Assembly (NCBI GenBank): GCA_002296965.1
Contig: DBIW01000036.1
Span: forward strand, 63,085-127,084
DNA length: 64,000 bases
Origin: Treponema sp. UBA792
GTDB lineage: Bacteria > Spirochaetota > Spirochaetia > Treponematales > Treponemataceae
Direction of reading: 5' to 3'
The notes beneath the pieces are model-generated. The model was given only the letters and a program-made list of their open reading frames with translations, did no database searches and was not told the DNA's origin. The position numbers and the translations under genes are program-made. This document shows positions 33,729-43,300 of this stretch, in pieces. How positions within the stretch are numbered: position 1 is the stretch's first letter; each line of letters begins with the position of its first letter.

Positions 33729-33764
33729 ACATTCCGCAGGGATTTTCCCTGTAGAGAATTCATC

Positions 33765-33797
33765 CACTCCGGGAGTATTTTCCGGGGTGTTTTTTTT
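33765..33797 (+). terminator. Rho-independent terminator of efp
   Basis: CACTCCGG (33765-33772) pairs with CCGGGGTG (33782-33789), one wobble pair, followed by eight T residues. Confidence 0.9.
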
Positions 33798-33804
33798 GTC
33801 CTCC

Positions 33805-33836
33805 TTGACTAAGCCTTTTTTTTTCAGGATTATATC
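33805..33836 (+). promoter_or_regulatory. Promoter of the DUF4912 gene
   Basis: TTGACT (33805-33810) and an AT-rich -10 at 33829-33836 (ATTATATC; the best hexamer is TTATAT or TATATC, spacing 19-20). The -10 ends 6-7 bases before the ATG without a ribosome site. Confidence 0.45.
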
Positions 33837-33842
33837 ACTGCT

Positions 33843-34493
33843 ATGGAGAAAGAATTCATTACCCGCCGCTATCTGGAGACCCTTTCGTTTTCCGATCTGT
33901 CAAAACTTGCCGATGAGTATGGGGTTGAGGTTCCCGACAATCTGAACAGACGTTTCCTGATTGCCGAGATTCTGGAGCTGGCGGATGAGCCTGTTCTCTC
34001 CGATGATATGGTGATTTCGGAATACGAGGACAATGAGGAGGACGGGGCGCTTCCGGCCAATTACAGCGAGACGCAGGTCATCTGCGCGCTGCGCAACCCG
34101 GCCTGGATTTTTATCTTCTGGAACATAAGTCCGTCGGATCTGGCCGCGGCAGGCGGAGGCGATTCGCTTGTGCTTAGGATTCTTTTCTTTGATTCGGAGG
34201 ATTCTTCGGCTGAGTCGGATTCTTTTGACGTCAAGGCGGCTGTGTCTCCTCAGGAGCAGTATGTGCTTGTTCCGCCCGGAAAGAAAATCGTCTGCGTGCA
34301 GCTCGGATCTGTTCAGAACCGTGAATTCCGCCTTCTGGCCGTCTCTTCTCCTGTCGGAATCCCTTGCGGCGCTGGATTCCTGAATGATGCCCGTCCCGGC
34401 GCCGAGCTTCCGTTTCCGGAGATAGCGCTGCTTTCCGGAATGGATGAGGCGATGAAATCCCGTTTTGTCAGTTACAGGCAGTCGTTTTCCTGA
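33843..34493 (+). CDS. DUF4912 protein
   Basis: A 216-residue cytoplasmic protein. After an N-terminal helical part (LSKLADEYGVEVPDNLNRR, a Rho-N/SAP-like segment), the DUF4912 core reads VICALRNPAWIFIFWNISPS and continues as an Ig-like beta-sandwich to residue 180. In other bacteria DUF4912 proteins occur beside GH57 genes, as here. The domain is thought to bind carbohydrate; not shown by this sequence. It ends 19 bases before the GH57 gene. Confidence 0.85.
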   Translation: MEKEFITRRYLETLSFSDLSKLADEYGVEVPDNLNRRFLIAEILELADEPVLSDDMVISEYEDNEEDGALPANYSETQVICALRNPAWIFIFWNISPSDLAAAGGGDSLVLRILFFDSEDSSAESDSFDVKAAVSPQEQYVLVPPGKKIVCVQLGSVQNREFRLLAVSSPVGIPCGAGFLNDARPGAELPFPEIALLSGMDEAMKSRFVSYRQSFS

Positions 34494-34512
34494 ATCAGGA
34501 GTTTTAACCGGT

Positions 34513-36084
34513 ATGTTGAAGAATCTTGCGGTAGTCGTGAAGGCCTCTCAGGTCTTTGTAAATTTTGATGGAGACAGGCTTTCTGGCGATGTTCCTGTCC
34601 GGAATGCGCTGTTCGAGACGGTCTCCGATGTGTATATTCCGCTTTTGAATATGTTCGACAGCCTGGAGCGGGACAATGTGCCTTTCCGGATCGCGCTTGT
34701 TCTTCCGCCGATTCTGTGCGCGGTTCTTGACAGCAGCGGTTTTCATAAGGAATTCGGCGAGTGGCTTGACCGCAGGATCGCGCTCGGCGGAAGGGAGCTT
34801 GAGCGGTGCGCAGGTGATTCAGCGGCCTCCGGAAGCATCTCAAGGACGGTCGCCGATGCCGTGCGCACTAAATCCGATTTTTTTGACAGGTATGAGAAGA
34901 GGCTTGTAAGAAAATTCTGCGAATATCAGCGGAAGGGATTCATAGAAATTCTTGCGACAGGCGGAACCGGAATTTTCGTTCCGCATTATTCCGGCATGGA
35001 TGAGATTCTTTCCGCCGAGATAGAGACCGGCATTCACGCCTACAGGTCGAGTTTCGGAGAATTTCCGGACGGATTCTGGCTGCCGGAGGAGGGATATGTT
35101 CCCGGAGCGGAGAAGATAATCCGTTCCTATGGCTTCAACTATACGATTCTTGACTCCAGGGCATTCCTGTTCTCGGAGACTCCTGCCGCGGGAGGAATAT
35201 TCCGGCCCGCCAGGACGGATAATTCACTCGTCGTCTTTGCCGATGATTTCACGCTCCGCGACGCCGTTTTCGGACAGAACGGATACTGTAAGGGTGATGT
35301 CTATATGGACTTGAACCGGGACATAGGATTCGAGCTTCCTGTGGAGCGGCTTTCACCTTTCCTTGACGGAAACGAGGCGAGATGTCCGTCAGGATTCTGC
35401 TACTGGAACCGGGGAAGGAATCCCTATGACGCCGGGGCCGCCCGCGAGCGGTGCGCGGAAGACGCGCGTCTGTTCCTTGACGGAATCTCAGGGAGACTTG
35501 AGCGTGCCGGTGAGCTTTTGCCCGGAAGCGACTTCGTCTCGCTTTCATTCTCGCTTGATGCGGACATGATCCGCCGTGAATGGCGCGAGGGCATCTGCTG
35601 GCTGGAGAATGTGCTCCGCTCGGCCTCTGATTTTTCATTGAACACCGCGCTGTTCAACGAGATGCTCGGCCGCCAGTTCGAGCTCCAGAAAATCCGCCCG
35701 TACTATTCATCGTCATCCGGTTACGGGGAGACTTTCCTGTCGGGGCGGAACAGCTGGATGCTCCGCTATACGCGCAAGGCCTGCGAGCGTATGACTGACC
35801 TTGCTGAAAGATTTCCGAAGGACTCCGGACTTAAGGCCAGGCTTCTGAACATAGGCGCAAAGGAGCTGCTGATAGCCCTCTCGTCGGATCTCGCGAGGAT
35901 GCTGGACGAGGATATTTTTCCTGAGTATGCGCGCAGGAGGTTCGAGGAGTCCATAAAGGCGTTCACGGCCGTATTTGATGCGCTCGGATCAAATACGGTC
36001 AGCACTGAATGGCTTACACGGATAGAGACAAGGGACGCTGTTTTTCCCTGGATGAACTACAGGATTTTCAGCAGAAAAAGATAG
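34513..36084 (+). CDS. GH57-family (DUF1957-type) glucan branching enzyme-like protein
   Basis: A 523-residue protein with the fold of GH57 1,4-alpha-glucan branching enzymes. Conserved parts include ETVSDVYIPLLNMFDSL, GFWLPEEGYVPGAEK with the candidate nucleophile Glu192, SFSLDADMIRREWREG with the candidate acid Asp349, and a C-terminal SSGYGETFLSGRNSWMLRY. Spacing of Glu and Asp matches active enzymes. The N-terminal HxHxPY motif, however, is replaced by VVKASQVFVNF, so activity is doubtful or altered. I chose ATG 34513 with AGGAG upstream. It forms a two-gene operon with DUF4912. Confidence 0.8.
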   Translation: MLKNLAVVVKASQVFVNFDGDRLSGDVPVRNALFETVSDVYIPLLNMFDSLERDNVPFRIALVLPPILCAVLDSSGFHKEFGEWLDRRIALGGRELERCAGDSAASGSISRTVADAVRTKSDFFDRYEKRLVRKFCEYQRKGFIEILATGGTGIFVPHYSGMDEILSAEIETGIHAYRSSFGEFPDGFWLPEEGYVPGAEKIIRSYGFNYTILDSRAFLFSETPAAGGIFRPARTDNSLVVFADDFTLRDAVFGQNGYCKGDVYMDLNRDIGFELPVERLSPFLDGNEARCPSGFCYWNRGRNPYDAGAARERCAEDARLFLDGISGRLERAGELLPGSDFVSLSFSLDADMIRREWREGICWLENVLRSASDFSLNTALFNEMLGRQFELQKIRPYYSSSSGYGETFLSGRNSWMLRYTRKACERMTDLAERFPKDSGLKARLLNIGAKELLIALSSDLARMLDEDIFPEYARRRFEESIKAFTAVFDALGSNTVSTEWLTRIETRDAVFPWMNYRIFSRKR

Positions 36085-36085
36085 T

Positions 36086-37210
36086 TCAGTCGAAATTCAG
36101 GCTTGAGCTTATCCGCCGGGCAAGCTCAAGCTGTCTTCTGGCGCTTCTTATTCCGTCTTCAGCCGGTTCATATCTTCCGTTCAGTTCGAGTATGCGGCTC
36201 CAGGATTCGATGGCGGCCTCCCACTCACCGGCCGCATAGAATTCAAGCCCCTTCCTGTAAAGGGATGCGGTCTCCCTCTCCGCGGCCGATTTTCCGCGGT
36301 CGCCCAGGAAAATTCTTGCGCATAAGCTGATTTTTCCGAGAGGATTTTTCTCCGCCGGAGCGAGCATGAATTCAGCCCATGCCCCGGCGTCCCGGAACCT
36401 GAATCCGCCCGATATGCTTACGTATGGGCTTCCGCCTGAAAAAAAGAATGCCGCGGAAATCCTTGAGCCGTCCGCCGGTTCCCAGAAAATTCCAGCTTCC
36501 ACCTCCGGCGCGGCGGCATAATCCCATCCCTCGGCCACGGGAACTGTGAGCGCGGCGTTTATACCCGCCGTTCTGATGAACCTGTAGGAGAATTCCGCAC
36601 TGAAGCGGGAAGGAGCCGCGGCGGCCCTTCTTTCTCCCGACGCCTTTCCGTATATGAGCGCGCCTATGTTCCTGGCCGTTATGCCGGCCGTCATGTTCGT
36701 CTGCCTGGAATTGTACATCTTGAGAAGATTGAATCTAGTCAGAAGCCCCGCGTCCGCCGAAATGCGGATGACAGTGCCGGAATCGTCCTGTCCGGTGCAT
36801 GAGCCTTTCGCCGCGGACAGCGTGAGCCCCGCGGCGATTCCCCTGAAGTCATATCCGGACAGAAAGTTGAATGACGTGTTGAGCGCCGCCTCCGCTCCGG
36901 TCCCGTCTGTTCCCGGAGCGGCCGCCGGCGGATACAGATATGATGTCCGGACTCCGAATCCGAAATTTCCTATCCTGGACGTGTATTCTACGGTGTCCTC
37001 CTGGATTATGTCCGATATGCGCAGGCCGTCCGCTCCGAAGGCCGTATGCGATACGGACAGGATTGTCTGCTCCGCGACCGAAGTTTCCGCCGGATTGCGT
37101 TCCGGCAGGGGCATGCGCCTGAGGTCTGTGGTGCGGGTTTCTGCGTATGACCTGCCTGTCGTAAGAAAGACGGCCGCTATGCACAGAATCAGGAAATTTC
37201 CGGGTCTCAT
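36086..37210 (-). CDS. Predicted outer-membrane beta-barrel protein with C-terminal TPR
   Basis: A 374-residue exported protein with a signal peptide (MRPGNFLILCIAAVFLTTGRSYA, cleavage near residue 23). Residues 60-310 alternate amphipathic strands with Gly/aromatic turns and many YxFxxGF patterns, as in porin-like spirochaetal barrels. The last 60 residues hold a TPR unit (SLYRKGLEFYAAGEWEAAIESW). I cannot name the family; a relation to treponemal UPF0164 barrels is possible. It converges on the GH57 gene with one base between, and diverges from the 1000-residue TPR gene. Confidence 0.7.
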   Translation of the reverse strand: MRPGNFLILCIAAVFLTTGRSYAETRTTDLRRMPLPERNPAETSVAEQTILSVSHTAFGADGLRISDIIQEDTVEYTSRIGNFGFGVRTSYLYPPAAAPGTDGTGAEAALNTSFNFLSGYDFRGIAAGLTLSAAKGSCTGQDDSGTVIRISADAGLLTRFNLLKMYNSRQTNMTAGITARNIGALIYGKASGERRAAAAPSRFSAEFSYRFIRTAGINAALTVPVAEGWDYAAAPEVEAGIFWEPADGSRISAAFFFSGGSPYVSISGGFRFRDAGAWAEFMLAPAEKNPLGKISLCARIFLGDRGKSAAERETASLYRKGLEFYAAGEWEAAIESWSRILELNGRYEPAEDGIRSARRQLELARRISSSLNFD

Positions 37211-37218
37211 GGAACGGT

Positions 37219-37224
37219 ATTATA
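37219..37224 (-). promoter_or_regulatory. -10 element of the minus-strand barrel gene
   Basis: TATAAT on the minus strand ends 8 bases before the start codon; no good -35 at 17 bp and no ribosome site. A leaderless mRNA is predicted. Confidence 0.5.
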
Positions 37225-37274
37225 CACCAACATGGGCGGGAAATTCCGCCGCCGCGTAAAATTTTTCTCCGCTG

Positions 37275-37303
37275 TTCATAAAAGGGAACGTATGTGGTAT
37301 AAT
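37275..37303 (+). promoter_or_regulatory. Promoter of the 1000-residue TPR protein gene
   Basis: TTCATA (37275-37280), 17 bp, TATAAT (37298-37303). The predicted start near 37310 leaves about 11 leader bases and no Shine-Dalgarno. Confidence 0.55.
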
Positions 37304-37320
37304 CCGTACCGGCCGTCCAG

Positions 37321-40300
37321 ATGAAAACAGATTTTCTCCTGATTTTTCCATTTATACTCGCCGTCTTCCCGTTCCGTCTTGAGGCGGCCGTGAATCCGTC
37401 TCCGGGAAAGGGAAATGCCGGTGTGTCCGCCGCGGATCCGCTTATCAGCCGGACAAGATATGACGATGCGCTGCGGGTTCTGGAGGAATGTCTTGAAGAG
37501 GATCCGGATACGTTCGATCAGGTGGTGAGCCGCGCGCGGCGTATTTTCAGGGCGAGGAATGAGTATGCGGATGAGGCTGACAGGCTGATAACTCTGATTC
37601 TTGAGGATCCGGACAATGACCGTGAGATATACGAGACGATTCTGCGCCTTGAGCGGTTCGAGCAGAGCCGTTCCGACAGCAGGCTGTGGTTCATATCGTC
37701 GCTAAAAAAATCCGCGGAATTCAATTATTTCCGCTCCGTGCTGGATGGAATTCTCGCCGAGTCGTCGCGTCTCGCCGCGGAGAGTGATTTTGCCGCGGCC
37801 GCCAGGACCGCAGCCGGCGGAATGTGGCTCTACCGGGACGCTTTCTTTGATGGCTGGAAGGACAGTCCGGAAATAACGGCCGCCGTGTCCTCCGCCGTCG
37901 GCAGAATAGAGTCCTGTGCCGAAAGATTCACGTCGCCGGAGTTCCTGCGCAGCCTTGATGGCTTCGCGGACGGATTTGTCCGTGCGGTTGAATCGGGCGC
38001 CGCCGGAGCATCTGCCTTTCTGGAGCGGAATTCCGCCCTGTCCGGAGGATGTTCCGCCGTAATTGACGGAATATCGGATGCGGCGGCTGAGCTTGAGGCG
38101 GTTCTTGCGGACATCAGGCTGAAAAGCGGAGACACATCGGACGCGTCGTTCATTCCGTTTGTTCTGCGGCTTGCAGGCTGCGGCGGCGAGTCCCCGTCTT
38201 CAGGGATTATTGGAGCGGTCGCCGGGCTGGAGGCCTCCGTCTTCGCGGAAATGGAGAATTCCGTAGTCTCCGCGATGGACAAAAAATGCTCCGCGATGCT
38301 GGCGGAGCTGCCCGCGCCGGGAGCAGATTCCGCCGCCGCGGCGCAGACAGTGAGGAGATATGTTCCTGAGATAAAGGGCTTTTCGGAACTGCTTTCGGGG
38401 CTTTATTCGATGGACGGCCGCCGCGGCGCAGAGAGGCTTCCGTGTGAATATATCTCCTCCCTTTCCGGCGCGCTGGATCTGACGGTATCCGCCGTGGCGG
38501 AGCTTGAGGAAGTCACGGCCCGTGCGGACTCCCTGAGCATGAGTTCCGCTGTGGACACAGGATTTACGGAAACGGCATCGTCGCTGGTCCGGAGAACCGC
38601 AGAAATTTCCGCCGCGGCTCCTGATTTTGATGTGGCCGCTGATTCACGGGCGGTTTACGGCGCGCTTGGAGAGAAGTATCTTCTCTGGCGGGATTATCTC
38701 AGAGGCGGAGCCGAATCCGGTGTCTCCGTTCTGCTCGGCAAATCCGCGGAAATATATGCGGCGACAATGCTTTCCGAGGCAGTGCGCCTTGAGGAAATGG
38801 CGGAATCATGCTCCGTGTACATGACAGGGCTGGATGCGCCTCTCGAAGATGGGAATTCTTCCGCTGTTCCGGAAAAACGGTCTGGTGCCGGAACTGGGTC
38901 TGGCTCCGGTCTGCTTTATTTCTATCCCGGCATCGCGTCGTCCGTCCTTGGTTCGATCATAGCAGGTGCTGAAGGCCGCATTTCAGAAGCCGGGGAATTC
39001 ATAGGAAAAATGTCCGCCGCCGCAGGAGAAGCTTCTCCGGAATTCGGAGCAATAGTCTCGCTGTCGGAAAGGCTCGGAGCGCTGCGGGATTCCGCCTCGG
39101 ACCTGAAATCCGCGGCCGACGGGAGAATGAGGCTGGCGGCCCTTGCCGAGAACGAGGCTGAATTAAGGATTTCCGAATCCGAGTCTGCCCTTGCGTCAGG
39201 AAATTTTTCCCTGGCGCGCAGAAAGCTTCAGGAGGCCATGTCGAAGTATGCCGAATCGCTGGAATTATGTGATGACGTAAAGATTCGGGAGTCATGTGAC
39301 CGGAAGATGCGCGTCCTGGACCGCAGAATAACCGACGGCGAGAACGAGGTTGTGGTCGCCGATGTCCGCCGCCTAAAAAATCTTGCCATGGACAGCTATT
39401 TCGCCGGTCATTTTGAGGAGGCCGAGCGCTATCTGCTGCAGGCGGCGGAAAGATGGGCGGTGACGAACAGCGGCGAGAACGGCGAGATTTCGGACATGCT
39501 GGTTTACGTGCGGACTGCGGTCTCTATGAACACTGGCCGGGTTCTTTCTCCTGGTTCTCCGCTCTATCCTGAGATGTCGCAGCTTCTGAGTATCGCCGGT
39601 CTCTGCTACGAGTCAGGCTGCAGGAAACTGGACGGCGGCGACCTCCAGGGAGGATATGCGGATCTTGACCGCTCGCTTGCGCGCATAAGGGAGGTCAAGC
39701 TGGTGTATCCGCTGAACAGGGATGCCTCCGTTCTCGCTCTGAGAATAAGCCGGAGGCGGAATCCGGAGAAATTCCTCGCTGAATTCGGAGCTAAAGTTTC
39801 GTCCGCGGCGGAAATGTGCAGGAGCGGAGATGAGAGAATCAGACGGGAGGGATATGCCGATCTGCTTGACTGCCATGCGGTCTTTCCCGGTTATGCCGGA
39901 CTTGAGGGGCTTTTGTACGATACGGAGGTGGCGCTCGGAATCAGGCGGGGAAGGACATCAGCCGGAGACATGAGAAAATCGGACGGGCTTGTCGCCGAGG
40001 CCGCAAGAATTTCAGGCGCGCCGGGAGCCGGCGGAGCTGATTTCAGGAATGCGCTCGAAAAACTCGACGCCGCCCTGTCGTTGAATCCTGACAATAATTC
40101 TGCTATTATCCTCAAGGACAGGATTTCCGTGAGGCTCGGCGGAACTTCCGGAGTCGTCCTTTCGGTGTCGGATGAGAGACTGTATCAGCAGGCCGTGATG
40201 AGGCTTCAGAACAATGACATTATCGGTGCCGACGCCATCGCCCTGCGGCTTCTTTCCGATCCAGGGAATTCAGGATCCGGAAAGCTGATTGAGCTGAAGA

Positions 40301-40323
40301 AAAAAATAGATGCAAGACTGTAG
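37321..40323 (+). CDS. Large exported TPR-type protein of unknown function
   Basis: A 1000-residue protein with a signal peptide (residues 1-23, FRLEA-A). The body is almost all alpha-helical and rich in Ala, Ser and Glu, with long coiled-coil-like stretches (residues 60-640). The final 400 residues contain TPR-like repeats such as NFSLARRKLQEAMSKYAESL, YFAGHFEEAERYLLQAAERW and NALEKLDAALSLNPDNNSA. No membrane helix or catalytic motif is seen. It probably acts as a periplasmic scaffold. It diverges from a barrel gene that also ends in TPR and precedes the membrane phosphatase, 36 bases away, so the three may be functionally linked. Confidence 0.75.
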   Translation: MKTDFLLIFPFILAVFPFRLEAAVNPSPGKGNAGVSAADPLISRTRYDDALRVLEECLEEDPDTFDQVVSRARRIFRARNEYADEADRLITLILEDPDNDREIYETILRLERFEQSRSDSRLWFISSLKKSAEFNYFRSVLDGILAESSRLAAESDFAAAARTAAGGMWLYRDAFFDGWKDSPEITAAVSSAVGRIESCAERFTSPEFLRSLDGFADGFVRAVESGAAGASAFLERNSALSGGCSAVIDGISDAAAELEAVLADIRLKSGDTSDASFIPFVLRLAGCGGESPSSGIIGAVAGLEASVFAEMENSVVSAMDKKCSAMLAELPAPGADSAAAAQTVRRYVPEIKGFSELLSGLYSMDGRRGAERLPCEYISSLSGALDLTVSAVAELEEVTARADSLSMSSAVDTGFTETASSLVRRTAEISAAAPDFDVAADSRAVYGALGEKYLLWRDYLRGGAESGVSVLLGKSAEIYAATMLSEAVRLEEMAESCSVYMTGLDAPLEDGNSSAVPEKRSGAGTGSGSGLLYFYPGIASSVLGSIIAGAEGRISEAGEFIGKMSAAAGEASPEFGAIVSLSERLGALRDSASDLKSAADGRMRLAALAENEAELRISESESALASGNFSLARRKLQEAMSKYAESLELCDDVKIRESCDRKMRVLDRRITDGENEVVVADVRRLKNLAMDSYFAGHFEEAERYLLQAAERWAVTNSGENGEISDMLVYVRTAVSMNTGRVLSPGSPLYPEMSQLLSIAGLCYESGCRKLDGGDLQGGYADLDRSLARIREVKLVYPLNRDASVLALRISRRRNPEKFLAEFGAKVSSAAEMCRSGDERIRREGYADLLDCHAVFPGYAGLEGLLYDTEVALGIRRGRTSAGDMRKSDGLVAEAARISGAPGAGGADFRNALEKLDAALSLNPDNNSAIILKDRISVRLGGTSGVVLSVSDERLYQQAVMRLQNNDIIGADAIALRLLSDPGNSGSGKLIELKKKIDARL

Positions 40324-40359
40324 TGCTGTGCCGGGACGGTTCCTTTGTTCCCTCTGAAC

Positions 40360-43300
40360 ATGAATAAGAAAATATCCACTTTGCTTTTCGTATGCGCTGT
40401 CCTGTGCGGAACGGTCCGGGCCGCGTCCTTCTATTGGGAGCCGCCTTATGCCGCCGTTCCCGGCAACGCGGAATTTCCCCGTACGGTGCGGACTTCTGAC
40501 GGCTCGTCATGGCTTTTCTGGCAGGAGACCGGAGACGGCGGAATATGGATTTCGGGGCGGAGATATTTTTCGCCGGATGAATATGCCGATTTTCCCCATA
40601 TCGCAGGGCCGTTCATGTATTCCGGCGGAATTCCGGACATCTTTTCCGCCGCCGCCTCTCCTGACGGAACCGTTGCCGTGGCGGTGCTTTCTGCCGCCGA
40701 TGAGGTGACGGTGGTCTCGTCGGAAAGAAGCTGCGGATTTGTGCCGCGCGTGCTTAAGATCAGCGGCAGCCCTGTCGCTCCGCGGATTTATGCGCAGTCG
40801 GACGGAAGGTTCAGGCTTTTTGTGTCCGTGAACAACGGGGGAATCTTCTCTATAAGATATGCGCTGTCCCCGGACGGACAGAAATGGACCGGATTCGCGG
40901 ATTTCGCTCCGGCAGGACGGATGAGGAATCCTTTTGTCCCGTTTCTAGTCCCCTCGGAAAACGGTGATGCCGTCGCTTTTCAGGCTCAGACCGTCACGGC
41001 GGAAGGACGTCTGTCCTATCAGATTTTCTGTACGTTCAGTGGTCCGTCCGGAAACTGGTCCGAGCCGCTTCTTCTTACTTCCGGACGTTTTTCCGCCGGC
41101 GGAGCGGAGACAGACCTGTCGCTTACGCAGAACCAGCGCCCGTATCTTGTGAATTCAGGCGGACGTATGCTCATGGTATGGGAGAATTCGGGCGGTTCCG
41201 TCTCCGGAAGCTCGCTGTGGTGCGCCGAGGTGACCGGTTCCGGACTGAGGGCGGACACAGTGGAAAGAATATCATCCGGCGGAGATGCGTCCGGGGCCGC
41301 CGTGTTCGTCTGCGGCGGCAGGGAGTATGCGGTGTGGTCCGAGGGCGGCGGCGAGGAGTCCGTGAACGCAATGGAGCTTGCGTCCGGGAATTCGCTGGAG
41401 ATTCCGTCCGTGCCGGGACGCAACAGGTTCGCCTCCCCGGTGGTTACGGACATTGACGGGAGGGAAATCCTGTCGTTCGTATGGCAGAACAGCTCCGGCG
41501 GAAAGAACTCAATCATAATGACGTCTCCGGATGTCTCCGCGCAGCCGCCGCAAGTCAGGGCCGTATCATATAAGGAAGGAATTCCGTCCGGTGAGGGAAA
41601 GGCGGAATTCGAGATCTCGTTTTCCGACGACGCTTCCGGAACCGCCGGATATTCCTGGTCCTGGACGCAGGATCCCGGTGTATCCGCGCCTGAGCGGCTG
41701 ATGGCTTTTTCCGACAGACGCAGGCTTGTCCTTAAGGCCGGTTCGGACGGAAAATGGTTCCTGTCTGTGCGCACCGCGGACTATGCCGGAAACTGGTCCG
41801 AGCCGGCCGCCGCTGTTTATGAGCTTGACACTGTTCCTCCGTCGCCTCCTGAAATCTGTGAGCCCGACGCCGACATCCGGGGCTTCCTGTCGTCGAATTC
41901 GTTCTCCATGAGCTGGAATCCGTCTCCGGACGGCGATACCGCCGGATATTTCTATTCTCTTGAGCATATCGGGAAAATTCCGTCCGGCATCATGGGCGGA
42001 CCTGATGATGAGGCCTGGACCGCGGACGCAATTTCAGCCCGCTATTCAGGAAAAGCGTCGCGGATGAGAGTCTCCGGGAAAGACAGCTTCACCGCGGCTT
42101 GCGCCACCGCGGAATTCAGGAACCGGCGGAACGGAGTATATGCCTTTGCGGTGGCGGCAGTGGACATGGCCGGAAACATCGGAATGCCGTCCGTGCGCAT
42201 TGTCGTCCTGAACAAATTTGTTCCGTTCACCGCAATTTACGCCGCAAGGGAGATCCGCAGGCCGGGAACGGAGGCCGAGCTTGAGATTTCCGGAGAAGGC
42301 TTCCTGAGCGGCGGGCACGTGGAGAGCATTTTCTTCACAGGTGACCTGTCCGGTTACCGCGCCATGACGCTTGCTGACGGATTCTCCGTAGAGTCGGATA
42401 CCAGAATAACGGGAGTAAGGACAGGAGCGCTTCTTGACAGCGGGACATACAGGGTCGGAATCGTACATTCCGGGCGCGGAACATATATCAGCGCTCCGCT
42501 TCTGGAGGCCGGACAGAACGGAACTGTGAAGATAACGGCGCCGTACAGGTTCGGCAGGAAGTATGTTTTCGCTGAGCGGCGCGTAGGGACCGCGGTAAAA
42601 TTTCCGGCGGCCGCTTCGATGATATGCGCCGCCGCTGTCCTTGCGGTGCTGGCCGTATCCGCCGCCGTTTCGTTTGCAAGACGCAGGGCTGATTTCTCTG
42701 CGGCGCGGAACAGTCTTGCGGCGGGAATTATTTCTGAGAGGAGGAGCGGAATGGGCGGGCGCAGATCAAAGCTGAGAAACAAGCTTATTTTCCAGACAAT
42801 GATTCTTGTCGGAATGACGGCGGTCATTGTGTCCTGGATGATAGGGACGGTGTTCACCGTGACGCAGGAGAAGACTCTTGCGGCCGGTCTCCAGAGCAAA
42901 ATCAATGTTCTTATGGACAGTATCTGTCTGAGTGTCAGGAATTTTCTTCCTTCCGGCAACATACTTGAGCTGAGCCTTCTGACTCAGCAGGCCGATGCGA
43001 TGGATGAGGTCATGGATATTACCATAACCGCCAGAAAAATGGGTTATGTACCGGGGGATGAGGATGCGGATCTTGGCTACATCTGGGCTTCAGGCCGTCC
43101 GGAGCTGCAGAATCTCATATCCGAGTACGGATACGGCCGGAGGAAACTGGACGACGGTGCCACCGCGGAAATTCTCGGAAGCATGTCCGTCCTGGAAAGC
43201 CATCTTGAGATGACGGAGAAGGAGGCTTCCGCGAGGATCGGTTCCCTTACGGAACGGGCCAGAGCTCTTGCGAGGTCATCCGGCGAGGGGGCGGTACGGG

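Noticed and set aside
36086..37259. Plus-strand open frames of 200 and 76 codons opposite the barrel gene
   Set aside because: The minus-strand reading has a signal peptide, barrel pattern and TPR; the plus-strand frames have none.
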